Part shown: piece by piece, positions 15,718 through 23,063 of the stretch
How positions within the stretch are numbered: the stretch's first letter is position 1
Layout: each line of letters opens with the position of its first letter
From: Gemmatimonadota bacterium
Lineage (GTDB): Bacteria > Gemmatimonadota > Gemmatimonadetes > Palauibacterales > Palauibacteraceae
Reading direction: 5' to 3'
NCBI GenBank assembly: GCA_029288095.1
Contig: JARFPW010000323.1
Coordinates: 1-23,063, forward strand
Length of the DNA: 23,063 nt
Translations under genes and position numbers: made by a program
Notes under the pieces: generated by a model
Databases searched by the model: none
Told to the model about the DNA's origin: nothing
Seen by the model: the letters and a program-made list of their open reading frames with translations, nothing else

Positions 15718-17064
15718 ATGAACCAACCTGACCGGCAGAAGATCGCGGCCGCCCTGGGGTCGGTGCGTGACCGGACACTCGAGTTGATATCCTGCCTGTC
15801 CGAGGATGCCCTGTCACGCCAGCACGACCCGCTGATGAGTCCCATCATCTGGGACCTCGGGCACATTGGCGCGTTCGAGGAGCTGTGGCTGGTGCGCCGA
15901 TTGGGGTCCGTGTCCAGCGAATCAGAGCTGGACGCAGTCTACGACGCCTTTCGTACCCCCCGATCCGAGCGTGGAGGGCTGGACCTGGCCGCAGCCGAGC
16001 GCGTCGTCGAGCAGCTTCGGGATGTACGGCAGGAGGCGCTGCGGCGACTCGCGGACGTCGAGTTCGATGTTGCGAATCCGCTCCTGAGGGACGGCTTCGC
16101 CTACGAGATGGTCAGAGAGCACGAGGCGCAGCACCAGGAGACTGTCCTGCAGACGATCATGCTGATGACGTCGGAGACATATATGCCGACGTCGCGGCGC
16201 GGACTCCCATCCCGCGGCCGTGCCTCTGCGGGCGAGATGATCCGCGTGCCTGCCGGCCCGTTCCATATGGGAGCTGCGTCCATCGGCTTCGCCTATGACA
16301 ACGAGAGACCCCGGCACGTGCGTAATGTGGACGAGTTCGAGATCGGCCGGTATCCGGTCACGAACGCGGAGTACGTGGAATTCGTCGCATCGGGGGGATA
16401 CCAGGACCGCCGTCTGTGGTCGGAGACCGGCTGGAGTTGGAAGGAAGAAGCTGCGGTCTCGACTCCGATGTACTGGGAGGCGCAGGAGCCCTCGGACGTG
16501 GATCCGGTCCGGCTGTCGCGCGAACGGGGCACCGACGGCTGGCAGCGCCGCACGGCTCTAGGGGTCGAAGCTCTCGACCCGGCGGTTCCGGTGATCCACG
16601 TGTCCTGTCACGAGGCCGAGGCTTACGCCCGGTTCGCCTCTGCGCGGTTGCCGACCGAAAGCGAGTGGGAGAAGGCCGCCGCCTGGGACGCCGATTCCGA
16701 ATCGCCGAGAACGTATCCGTGGGGAGAGGAGCCTGACGGGACGCGACGGGCCAACCTGGACCAGCTCGTCTTCGGACCTGCGCCCATCGGGTCATTTCCT
16801 GAGGGTCGCTCGTCAGTCGGTTGTGAGCAGCTGCTTGGGGACGTCTGGGAATGGACGGCGTCCGAGTTCACGGAATACAGCGGATTCGAGTCCTTTCCGT
16901 ATCGAGAGTACTCCGAAGTGTTCTTCGGACCGGACTATCGCGTACTGCGGGGAAGCTCCTGGGCGACGCGGCCCGAGGCCAGCCGCAATTCGTTTCGAAA
17001 CTGGGATTACCCCATACGCCGGCAGATCTTCGCCGGAATCAGGATTGCACGCGATGTCCGATGA
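15718..17064 (+). CDS. egtB: Ergothioneine biosynthesis sulfoxide synthase EgtB
   Basis: Non-haem iron enzyme that joins hercynine (trimethyl-histidine) to the sulfur of gamma-glutamylcysteine or cysteine with O2, making the ergothioneine sulfoxide intermediate. An N-terminal DinB-like domain (about 1-155) carries the iron ligands H49 (LGHIGAFEE) and H135/H139 (EHEAQHQET), close to the positions in mycobacterial EgtB. The C-terminal FGE-sulfatase domain (about 175-445) begins RVPAGPFHMGA, contains RLPTESEWEKAA and GDVWEWTASEF, and ends FRNWDYPIRRQIFAGIRIAR, which resembles actinobacterial EgtB. I chose ATG 15718 (448 residues), fitting the family length; ATG 15664 or TTG 15601 would add 18 or 39 residues without a visible ribosome site. 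It overlaps egtD by 11 nt. Confidence 0.93.
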   Translation: MNQPDRQKIAAALGSVRDRTLELISCLSEDALSRQHDPLMSPIIWDLGHIGAFEELWLVRRLGSVSSESELDAVYDAFRTPRSERGGLDLAAAERVVEQLRDVRQEALRRLADVEFDVANPLLRDGFAYEMVREHEAQHQETVLQTIMLMTSETYMPTSRRGLPSRGRASAGEMIRVPAGPFHMGAASIGFAYDNERPRHVRNVDEFEIGRYPVTNAEYVEFVASGGYQDRRLWSETGWSWKEEAAVSTPMYWEAQEPSDVDPVRLSRERGTDGWQRRTALGVEALDPAVPVIHVSCHEAEAYARFASARLPTESEWEKAAAWDADSESPRTYPWGEEPDGTRRANLDQLVFGPAPIGSFPEGRSSVGCEQLLGDVWEWTASEFTEYSGFESFPYREYSEVFFGPDYRVLRGSSWATRPEASRNSFRNWDYPIRRQIFAGIRIARDVR

Positions 17065-18055
17065 GTCGACTTCGATGAACGCCGACGAGCGGATTACGGT
17101 CCGCAACCTGTTACATGGAGAAGGCAGTCCCTTCGAACTCGCCGAAGACGCCAGGTCGGGTCTCGCCAGCACGCCGAAAACGCTGCCGCCGAAGTACCTG
17201 TATGATGCCTCGGGATCCGACCTGTTCGAGAGGATAACCGAGCAGCCCGAGTACTATCAGACACTGACGGAACTGGAGATCCTCCGTCGGATCGCGCCTT
17301 TGATCGTCGATCGGGTTCGCCCCACCGCGCTCGTCGAGTTCGGCAGTGGCAGCGCCTCGAAGACGAGGGTCCTGCTGGACGAGATGCGACGCGCCGGCCG
17401 ACTCGAAGGTTATGGCATGTTGGATGTCAGCGAGTCCGCCTCTCGCGCCGCCGCCGCAGCGCTGATACAGGCCTATCCCCGGCTCGAGGTCGAATGCGTA
17501 ATCGCGGACTTCGAGCAGCCGCAGCCGCTACCGTTTCCCGGTAAGCGCCGACTGCTGGCTTTCCTGGGTTCGACCATCGGCAATTTCGAGGTGGAGGGTG
17601 CGCAGGCCTTCCTTAGAGGTCCGGCCGAGCGCATGCATGACGACGACGCGTTTCTAATCGGCTTCGACCTCGTCAAGGACATCGCGGTCCTCGAGAGAGC
17701 GTACAACGATGCGGCCGGGGTGACGGAGGCGTTCAACAAGAACCTGCTGAGCGTTCTGAACCGGGAGCTCGGCGCCGATTTCAATCCCGGAGGTTTCGAC
17801 CACCTCGCGTTCTACAATGAAGCCGAGGCGCGGATCGAAATGCATCTGGTAGCCAACCGCCCGCAGCACGTCACGGTCATCGATCTCGACATGATCGTCG
17901 AGTTCGCCGCGGGCGAGAGCCTCCGGACCGAACTCAGCCACAAGTACACTCGCCGGTCCGTCGAAGCGCTGCTAGAGGCGGGCGGGCTCGCCCTCGACCT
18001 GTGGGAAACCGACCCGAACGGGAAGTTCGCCCTCGGCCTGGCCCGCCGCCGCTGA
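17054..18055 (+). CDS. egtD: L-histidine N-alpha-methyltransferase EgtD
   Basis: S-adenosylmethionine-dependent enzyme that trimethylates the amino group of histidine to hercynine, the substrate of EgtB. The 333 residues match the usual ~320. Visible family features are KYLYDASGSDLFERITEQPE followed by YYQT near 43-65, the SAM-binding LVEFGSGSASKTR, LLAFLGSTIGNF, the AYNDAAGVTEAFNKNLL segment and the end LWETDPNGKFALGLA. ATG 17054 has AGGA at 17041-17044, 9 nt upstream, and lies within the end of egtB; ATG 17075 is a possible later start. The adjacent pair covers the two committed chemical steps of ergothioneine assembly. The gene converges with pntB, 7 nt apart, and I see no terminator between them. 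Confidence 0.95.
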   Translation: MSDESTSMNADERITVRNLLHGEGSPFELAEDARSGLASTPKTLPPKYLYDASGSDLFERITEQPEYYQTLTELEILRRIAPLIVDRVRPTALVEFGSGSASKTRVLLDEMRRAGRLEGYGMLDVSESASRAAAAALIQAYPRLEVECVIADFEQPQPLPFPGKRRLLAFLGSTIGNFEVEGAQAFLRGPAERMHDDDAFLIGFDLVKDIAVLERAYNDAAGVTEAFNKNLLSVLNRELGADFNPGGFDHLAFYNEAEARIEMHLVANRPQHVTVIDLDMIVEFAAGESLRTELSHKYTRRSVEALLEAGGLALDLWETDPNGKFALGLARRR

Positions 18056-18062
18056 GCTACCC

Positions 18063-19490
18063 CTAGAGCTGTTTCACCTCCTCGACGATCTTCGCGATCG
18101 AGTCGGCGGCGTCGCCGAAGTACATCATCGAATTGCGGGCATAGAACAGTTCGTTGTCGACCCCCGCGAATCCGGGGCTCAGGCTGCGCTTGAGAACCAC
18201 GCAATGCTTCGCCCGGTCCACTTCCACGATCGGCATGCCCGCGATCACGCTTGCAGGATCATCCCTCGCCGCGGGATTGACCGTATCGTTCGCGCCGACC
18301 ACGAGGCACGCATCAACGGCCTGGATATCGGGGTTGACGTCTTCGATTTCGTAGAGCTGCGTATACGGCACGTTTGCCTCCGCCAGCAGCACATTCATGT
18401 GCCCCGGCATGCGGCCCGCCACCGGATGAATCGCATATCGCACCTGAACACCCCGAGCCTCCAGCTGGTCGGCCAGTTCCCGGAGCTTGTGCTGGGCCTG
18501 CGCCACGGCCAGTCCATAGCCCGGAACGATGACGACGCGAGTCGCGTATGCGAGCAGCATCGCAACGTCCTCGGCCCCGACGGAATTCACATCCGCCTTC
18601 GTCCGCTTCTCGCCACTAGAGGCATCGGAGTCGGGCGCCTGTCCAAACGCCCCGAAGATGACGTTGGCGAGCGATCGGTTCATCGCCTTGCACATGATCC
18701 GAGTCAGGATCAGGCCCGAAGCGCCGACCAGGGCGCCGCTGATGATCAAAACGTTGTTGTTGAGTGCGAACCCGGCCGCAGACGCGGCGAGTCCCGAGTA
18801 CGAATTGAGAAGCGACACGACGACCGGCATGTCCGCCCCGCCGATCGGGATGACCAGCAGGATCCCGAGGACAAGCGCGCCGGCCCACAGGCCGTAGTAG
18901 ACCAGTTCCGGCGCCACACCGGAGCCGGGGCCGGAAGCAGGCGCGACCACGAGCAACGTCATCGCGGCCAGAATCGCGACGAAGATCAGTCCGTTTACCA
19001 CCTGTTGCATGGGGTATGTAACCGGCTGTTCGGTGACTATCCCCTGCAGCTTGCCAAACGCGATCAGACTCCCCGAGAACGTGACCGCGCCGATGAGCGT
19101 ACCTGCCATGATCGCGATCGCCGCATCCAGCGACGGCGCGGGAGCCCCGCCGATCTGAAATCGCAGGAACTCGGCGGCGCCAACCAGTCCCGAGGCGAGG
19201 CCGCCGAAGCCGTTGAACACGGCCACCATCTGCGGCATTTCGGTCATCTTGACGAGCCGGGCCATCGTCGCCCCGATCAGGCCACCGATGATCATGCCGG
19301 CGATGATCCACTCGAACGTCAGAATGCTCTCGTCGAGCAGAGTCACGACGATAGCGAGCAGCATCGCGATCGCCGCGAGCATGTTGCCCCGCCGGGCCGT
19401 GGCCGGAGAACTCAGTCGCTTGAGACCGAGGATGAACAGGATGGCAGACAGCAGATACGCCAGCTGGATGATCAGTTCATTCGTGCCCAT
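18063..19490 (-). CDS. pntB: NAD(P) transhydrogenase subunit beta
   Basis: Inner-membrane proton-translocating subunit that carries the NADP(H)-binding domain III; together with the alpha subunits it drives NADPH formation from NADH using the proton gradient. The 475 residues begin with about nine membrane helices (MGTNELIIQLAYLLSAILFI onwards). The conserved KMTEMPQMVAVFNGFGG has Asn where the E. coli enzyme has the channel His; other three-subunit relatives also have Asn. Domain III (about 295-475) shows VIVPGYGLAVAQAQH, HPVAGRMPGHMNVLLAEA, VGANDTVNPAA and LSPGFAGVDNELF. It is the last gene of the pnt operon, 2 nt after the preceding stop. Confidence 0.96.
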   Translation of the reverse strand: MGTNELIIQLAYLLSAILFILGLKRLSSPATARRGNMLAAIAMLLAIVVTLLDESILTFEWIIAGMIIGGLIGATMARLVKMTEMPQMVAVFNGFGGLASGLVGAAEFLRFQIGGAPAPSLDAAIAIMAGTLIGAVTFSGSLIAFGKLQGIVTEQPVTYPMQQVVNGLIFVAILAAMTLLVVAPASGPGSGVAPELVYYGLWAGALVLGILLVIPIGGADMPVVVSLLNSYSGLAASAAGFALNNNVLIISGALVGASGLILTRIMCKAMNRSLANVIFGAFGQAPDSDASSGEKRTKADVNSVGAEDVAMLLAYATRVVIVPGYGLAVAQAQHKLRELADQLEARGVQVRYAIHPVAGRMPGHMNVLLAEANVPYTQLYEIEDVNPDIQAVDACLVVGANDTVNPAARDDPASVIAGMPIVEVDRAKHCVVLKRSLSPGFAGVDNELFYARNSMMYFGDAADSIAKIVEEVKQL

Positions 19491-19492
19491 GG

Positions 19493-19786
19493 TCAGCTCG
19501 CCTCGCCGTCACGACGGAACATGCGAAGCATGCGGTCGGTGACCATGAACCCGCCGACTACGTTGATCGTGGCTGCAACGACGGCAACGGTGCCGATAAC
19601 GCTGAACAGAAGCCCTTCTCCAAGTCCGGCGATGACGAGGGCTCCCACGATGCTGATGCCCGAAATCGCGTTCGCGCCCGACATCAAGGGGGTATGAAGC
19701 GTGGGCGGCACCTTTGTGATCACTTCGAAACCCGTAAACATGGCCAGGACAAACACGTATATGCTGACAAGGATGGTTCCGCTCAT
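19493..19786 (-). CDS. pntAB: NAD(P) transhydrogenase subunit alpha 2 (membrane part)
   Basis: Small 97-residue membrane subunit corresponding to the C-terminal membrane part of a fused PntA. It has three helices: TILVSIYVFVLAMFTGFEVI, ISIVGALVIAGLGEGLLFSV, and IGTVAVVAATINVVGGFMV followed by TDRMLRMF. The motif KVPPTLHTPLMSGANAISGI is the family hallmark. ATG 19786 overlaps the pntAA stop (ATGA, 19783-19786); an in-frame extension 13 codons upstream lies inside pntAA and is not needed. The split pntAA/pntAB/pntB layout is like that of Rhodospirillum rubrum rather than E. coli. Confidence 0.94.
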   Translation of the reverse strand: MSGTILVSIYVFVLAMFTGFEVITKVPPTLHTPLMSGANAISGISIVGALVIAGLGEGLLFSVIGTVAVVAATINVVGGFMVTDRMLRMFRRDGEAS

Positions 19787-20913
19787 GCTTCGAACCTCAC
19801 CTTTCCTCCGTGAGTAACGACACACTCGTCGAGAATTGGGTCGTCGAGATCGACCTCGATCGCTCCCTCCTCGTTTGACGCGTGATCTATCAGGGCGGCC
19901 AGAATGCGCCCGTACATCTCGCTTCCATGAACCGGCAGCGCCGCCGCGAGATCCAGCGGTCCCATGATGGAGACGCCGTGTTCGCGAACGGTCTCACCGG
20001 CAACCGTGAGCTCACAGTTGCCACCCGCCTCCGCCGCGAAGTCGACGATCACCGAGCCTGCTCGCATCCCGCGAACCATGTCCTCGGTGATCAGCTTCGG
20101 AGCCGGTCGTCCCGGCACGAGGGCCGTGGTGATTACGAGATCCGAAGCCGCAATGCGGTCGGAGAGCAGCTGCCGAATCTGCTCCTGCTCGGCTTCCGTC
20201 GTCTCCTTCGCGTAGCCGCCTTCGGTCTCCCGCTCGGAGTCGGAGTCGGTCCAATCGACGAACCGGGCGCCCAGCGACTCGACCTGCTCCTTGACCACAG
20301 GGCGGATATCGAAGGCCTCCACGACCGCCCCTAGTCGGCGCGCCGTCGCAATTGCCTGCAGGCCCGCGACGCCGGCTCCCAGGACGAACACACGCGACGG
20401 TGCAATCGTACCCGCGGCCGTCGTCAACATCGGGAAGAACTTGCCCAGTTCGTCGGCACCTCGGATTACGCCCGCGTACCCGGCGATCGTACTGAACGCG
20501 GACAGCGCGTCCATGCGCTGTGCCTTGGTGGTCCGGGGAACCAGTTCCAGGGCGACGGCGGTCACCCCCTGCTCAGCGAGTCGGGTGAGTGCCGGGGCAT
20601 TTCCGTAGGGCTGGAGCATGCCGATGCACACGGCGCCCGATGGCATGGCGGCGATTTCGTCAAACCCGTCGTCGCGCACGCCTGGCATATTGATCTTGCC
20701 CACAACGTCGGCGGACCGAAACAGATCTGACGAGTCCGCGACGATATCCGCCCCCGCTTCGCGGTACTCGTCGTCGGTAAACGAAGCGCCCAGCCCGGCG
20801 CTGCTCTCGACCGCCACGCTGGCGCCGCCCGCAACGAGGCGCTTAACGATACCGGGAGCCATGGCCACGCGCCGCTCGTCCGGCGCGGTCTCCCTGGGAA
20901 CCACGATCCGCAT
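19783..20913 (-). CDS. pntAA: NAD(P) transhydrogenase subunit alpha 1 (NAD-binding)
   Basis: Soluble domain I of the transhydrogenase, related to alanine dehydrogenase, which binds NAD(H) and exchanges hydride with domain III of PntB. The 376 residues begin MRIVVPRETAPDERRVAMAP, a classic family start. They include KAQRMDALSAFSTIAGYAGV, the Rossmann motif VFVLGAGVAGLQAIATARRL (near 174-193), AFDIRPVVKEQVESLGA, the mobile loop region GGYAKE, and DLVITTALVPGRPAPKLI. ATG 20913 has GAGAGG 5 nt upstream. First gene of the pnt operon; no intact two-box promoter is obvious, though GATAAT lies upstream. Confidence 0.96.
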   Translation of the reverse strand: MRIVVPRETAPDERRVAMAPGIVKRLVAGGASVAVESSAGLGASFTDDEYREAGADIVADSSDLFRSADVVGKINMPGVRDDGFDEIAAMPSGAVCIGMLQPYGNAPALTRLAEQGVTAVALELVPRTTKAQRMDALSAFSTIAGYAGVIRGADELGKFFPMLTTAAGTIAPSRVFVLGAGVAGLQAIATARRLGAVVEAFDIRPVVKEQVESLGARFVDWTDSDSERETEGGYAKETTEAEQEQIRQLLSDRIAASDLVITTALVPGRPAPKLITEDMVRGMRAGSVIVDFAAEAGGNCELTVAGETVREHGVSIMGPLDLAAALPVHGSEMYGRILAALIDHASNEEGAIEVDLDDPILDECVVTHGGKVRFEA

Positions 20914-20939
20914 GGTGTCCTCTCTACAATTGTCCGGCG

Positions 20940-20945
20940 ATTATC
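20940..20945 (-). promoter_or_regulatory. Possible -10 box for the pnt operon
   Basis: GATAAT on the minus strand matches 5 of 6 consensus bases and would start transcripts about 20 nt before ATG 20913. No acceptable -35 box is at the right distance, so this is weak. Confidence 0.25.
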
Positions 20946-20955
20946 GTTGATTTTC

Positions 20956-20983
20956 TTGACACGGCCGGAGGCGTCGGTAGCTT
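20956..20983 (+). promoter_or_regulatory. Possible promoter for the exported orphan gene
   Basis: A perfect TTGACA (20956-20961) is followed after 16 nt by TAGCTT (20978-20983), which matches only 3 of 6 bases. It would give a leader of about 125 nt before ATG 21113. The rest of 20914-21112 shows no open gene and no clear structure. Confidence 0.3.
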
Positions 20984-21112
20984 GACGCGAGCCGCATGCC
21001 GCCCACGGTACCGCCGGGAGAGGCATTCCGATAGGTCCACCCTCAGCGACGATATCCGAGTGCTCGTCCAGGTCCTGCGGCGGGCAATCGCCGCGCACCC
21101 TGAAAGGTCCCT

Positions 21113-21700
21113 ATGCAAGTGTCACGTGTGGTTCGAATCGTCAGTTTGCTTGCTGCTATAGCGGGCGTCGAATCCGCGGTTGGGCAGGCAAGCGCTGCGG
21201 ATCAGATCGACCGAGCGTTGCTGGCGGCGCCCGCCACTCTTCGGGCCGAAGCCACCGTCCTCGGATATGGCGGGCAGGCTCGAGCCGACGATGTGCTGAC
21301 TCTGCTGAAGGACGGTTCAAACGACGTCATCTGCCTGGCCGACGACCCCGACCGGGACGGGTTTCACGTAGCCTGCTACCACGCGAGCCTGGACCCGTAC
21401 ATGAAGATCGGCCGGCGACTCAGCGCGGCGGGCGAAAGTCGGGCGGCGATTCTAGCCGCCAGGTTTGCGGCCCTCGAGGAAGGCCGTATCCAGGCCCCGG
21501 CGGCTGCGTTGTGGTCACTGACCGCGACCGCCGACGTAGATCCGGCAACCGGCCCGCCGGCCGGAGCCCGGAGGCTGGCAGTCGTCTACGTCCCGTATGC
21601 AGAGACCAGACACACGGGCCTTCCGACTCGGCCCGACGGAGACAGCCCGTGGCTGATGTTGCCGGGGACGCCCTGGGCGCATGTGATGATTCCGCGATGA
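21113..21700 (+). CDS. Exported protein of unknown function
   Basis: A 195-residue protein I do not recognise. A signal peptide covers about residues 1-24 (basic MQVSRVVR, core IVSLLAAIAGV, cleavage near AVGQ-A). The mature part has two cysteines about 15 residues apart (DGSNDVICLADD and FHVACYH), which may form a disulfide in the envelope. The pattern 'APATLRAEATVLGYGG ... LLKDGSNDVICLADDP ... MIPR' vaguely recalls secreted proteins with a Gly-x-Asn-x-x-x-Cys-x-x-Asp core found in soil bacteria, but I cannot name a family. ATG 21113 has GAAAGG about 6 nt upstream. It is 7 nt before the next gene, so both are probably in one transcript. Confidence 0.75.
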   Translation: MQVSRVVRIVSLLAAIAGVESAVGQASAADQIDRALLAAPATLRAEATVLGYGGQARADDVLTLLKDGSNDVICLADDPDRDGFHVACYHASLDPYMKIGRRLSAAGESRAAILAARFAALEEGRIQAPAAALWSLTATADVDPATGPPAGARRLAVVYVPYAETRHTGLPTRPDGDSPWLMLPGTPWAHVMIPR

Positions 21701-21707
21701 ACCTCAC

Positions 21708-22424
21708 ATGCCGCAACTGAGCCGCCACCAGATCGGCGCGGCGCTCCTCGGCGCCCTGCGCCAGCAAGGTCTTGGTGTCCGGGACCTGTTTGAGGGTCGC
21801 CAGGAGCCTGTGTCATGGTTCTTTCGATGCCTCGCCTACGACCAGTCCGAGCTCGACATCATGGAGTCCGGCGCCATCGATGCGCTGCATGCGCCGTCAG
21901 CGCTCCTCGAACTCACCCTGGATGAAGTCGCGCTTGCCGGAGCAGGCATCGGTCCCGAAGGATTGGCTTCTTATCTGACCGGTGACCGGATTCCCGACCT
22001 GGACGAGCTGTTCCCCAAGACTTCCGAACCGGCGGCCGGGTCGCTCGTGGACTTCCATCCCGATGTCATGCTCGGCTACCTCAGTGCAGATGTGGCACCA
22101 CCCGCCCTGTGGCTGGATCGCCGAACGGCTGACGCCGGGGAGAACGAGCGCCTGGCCAGGGAACTGGCTCGAATGGCGCAGCAGACCGGCGGCGAAGCCA
22201 GCACCGTAGAAGTGCACATCGAAGGAGCTCTCGACGCTTCGGAGGACGGGTGGGCGGACGAGGCGGCCAGCGTGCGTCCTGCCGGCGTTTCGGTGCATTT
22301 CAGCTTCGAGATACCCCTTGCCGGGACCGACGAACGTGAACTCGGCCGCGTGTTTGTCTCCGGAGCCAGGACGGCAGCGCGTGCCATCGAGGAGATGCGC
22401 CGCGTATTCGAGCGGGCCTCCTGA
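21708..22424 (+). CDS. Hypothetical protein, probably cytosolic
   Basis: A 238-residue acidic protein with no signal peptide or membrane helix and no family I recognise. It starts MPQLSRHQIGAALLGALRQQ, an amphipathic helix, then has a predicted helical, Leu/Ala-rich first half with the phrase ESGAIDALHAPSALLELTLD. The second half alternates charged helix (ENERLARELARMAQQ) and strand-like stretches (STVEVHIEGAL, GVSVHFSFEIPLAG), ending in a helix rich in Arg and Glu. Codon and base use resemble the neighbours, so transfer is not suggested. The ribosome site is weak, consistent with coupling to the exported gene just upstream. It converges with the DsbA-like gene 9 nt away. Confidence 0.7.
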   Translation: MPQLSRHQIGAALLGALRQQGLGVRDLFEGRQEPVSWFFRCLAYDQSELDIMESGAIDALHAPSALLELTLDEVALAGAGIGPEGLASYLTGDRIPDLDELFPKTSEPAAGSLVDFHPDVMLGYLSADVAPPALWLDRRTADAGENERLARELARMAQQTGGEASTVEVHIEGALDASEDGWADEAASVRPAGVSVHFSFEIPLAGTDERELGRVFVSGARTAARAIEEMRRVFERAS

Positions 22425-22433
22425 CGAGGAAGA

Positions 22434-23063
22434 CTAGGGAGTAGGTAGCCCTCGAGCCGTCAACAGACTGTCCACCGCAGCGCGGAAGCGCTCGGCGGAA
22501 ACGGCTCCGCGGATCGCGATGCTGTCGCCCACCACGAAGAACGGGGTGCTGGTGATCCCTGAACGCAAAGCCGCGTCGTAGTCGGAGACCTGAAGCGGCG
22601 CCGTGACGTCGTTGCGGAGACAGTCCCCAAAGCTCGATTCCTCGACACCTATGCCGATCGCGTAGCCGATCAGCGTGGCATTCAGGTCGCCGGCGGCCAA
22701 CCACTCGGCCTGTCTTTCGAACAACACGTCGTGCATTTCCCAGAATTTGCCGGCGGCACCCGCGCAGAATGCTCCCTCGATCGCAGGCCACGCCCGCGGA
22801 TGGCTACTGTTGGGAAACGAGATCCACAGGTAGCGCGCGATGCCGCTCTGCACGTACAGGCTGTCGACGACCCGGGAACTCTCATTGTAGCATTGCGCGC
22901 AGCACGGACATTCGAAATCGGACATCTCGACGATTCGAATCGGAGCGTCGTCGGCTCCACGCGAGCGCGCTCGGTCCGCCGCTTCGAGCACCGCCGTCTG
23001 ATCGTCGGGCACGACGGCGGCTTGCTGACCAGCCGCGGGCTGAACCGTAAGCGAGACCAACGC
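22434..23063 (-). CDS. DsbA/thioredoxin_4-type disulfide oxidoreductase, 5' partial
   Basis: Extracytoplasmic thiol-disulfide oxidoreductase of the DsbA-like thioredoxin family. The frame is open to the right edge; its first visible residues (ALVSLTVQPAAGQQ) look like the end of a signal peptide, so the true start is outside the window (TTG 23060 is probably not it). After RIVEMSDFE comes the active site CPCC (22899-22910), followed by AQC with another Cys. The thioredoxin cis-Pro segment STPFFVVGDSIAIRGAVS is present near the C-terminus, as is the helical insert FCAGAAGKFWEMHDVLFERQ typical of this family. Usual active sites are CPYC or CPFC, so Cys at the third position and the extra Cys are unusual. 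Partners and direction of activity (oxidase or isomerase) cannot be told from sequence. Confidence 0.88.
   Translation of the reverse strand, partial: ALVSLTVQPAAGQQAAVVPDDQTAVLEAADRARSRGADDAPIRIVEMSDFECPCCAQCYNESSRVVDSLYVQSGIARYLWISFPNSSHPRAWPAIEGAFCAGAAGKFWEMHDVLFERQAEWLAAGDLNATLIGYAIGIGVEESSFGDCLRNDVTAPLQVSDYDAALRSGITSTPFFVVGDSIAIRGAVSAERFRAAVDSLLTARGLPTP

Noticed and set aside
18056..18062. Terminator between convergent egtD and pntB.
   Set aside because: Only 7 nt separate the genes and no stem with T-run was seen there; the same holds for 13582-13597 and 22425-22433.
18204..19697. Long open frame (497 codons) on the plus strand opposite pntB/pntAB.
   Set aside because: Shadow of the real pnt genes; the product is rich in Arg, His and Asp without any motif, as expected from GC-rich antisense frames.
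1..23063. Search for tRNA, rRNA, tmRNA, CRISPR arrays, insertion sequences, att sites or phage genes.
   Set aside because: None was visible by eye on either strand; base composition is even and all large stretches are taken by vertical-looking genes. A covariance-model scan could still find a small RNA.

Overview
This is a GC-rich bacterial chromosomal window with dense, ordinary housekeeping and accessory-metabolism genes. There is no sign of phage, insertion sequences, CRISPR arrays or RNA genes. Gene content (Mfd, SmpB, class 1B PyrK/PyrD, three-subunit transhydrogenase, a VLCAD-like acyl-CoA dehydrogenase, EgtB/EgtD, DUF58 and BatA-type VWA proteins, a secreted M28 peptidase) and residue usage rich in Asp, Glu, Arg and Ala suggest a Gram-negative-type, aerobic, free-living bacterium. 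Gemmatimonadota or a neighbouring lineage is my best guess, but nothing in the window proves the taxonomy.

Layout. 1-4616 (minus): a DUF58 protein, a BatA-like VWA membrane protein and mfd, joined by 4-nt stop/start overlaps; mfd runs off the left edge. 4617-4714 is a divergent promoter region. 4715-7668 (plus): an exported M28 metallopeptidase, then an apparent promoter overlapped by a perfect 11-bp inverted repeat, a YtxH-type small membrane protein, and a YihY/BrkB-type membrane protein with no ATG, GTG or TTG start. 7762-13265 (plus): a tightly packed cluster, smpB - N-acetylmuramoyl-L-alanine amidase - TPR lipoprotein - pyrK - pyrD - pyrF, in which every junction overlaps. A small GlsB/YeaQ-type membrane protein follows at 13333.

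13598-15520 (minus) is a long acyl-CoA dehydrogenase that diverges from egtB-egtD (15718-18055, plus), the two core ergothioneine enzymes. 18063-20913 (minus) is the operon pntAA-pntAB-pntB for the proton-translocating transhydrogenase, which converges with egtD. 21113-22424 (plus) carries two genes I do not recognise: one exported protein and one probably cytosolic protein. They converge with a DsbA/thioredoxin_4-type oxidoreductase (22434 to the right edge) that has an unusual Cys-Pro-Cys-Cys active site.

Several genes bear on redox balance: the transhydrogenase makes NADPH, EgtB/EgtD make a thiol antioxidant, and the DsbA-like protein handles envelope disulfides. Others serve the envelope (amidase, YihY, YtxH, GlsB, BatA/DUF58). 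I found no clear new defence or mobile system. The most interesting points are the YtxH-UGA-YihY junction, the operator-like repeat at 6243-6279, the mfd/VWA operon, the amidase-lipoprotein pair inside a pyrimidine operon, the CPCC oxidoreductase and the two orphan genes. No gene-free stretch exceeds 300 bases; the longest are 15521-15717 and 20914-21112.
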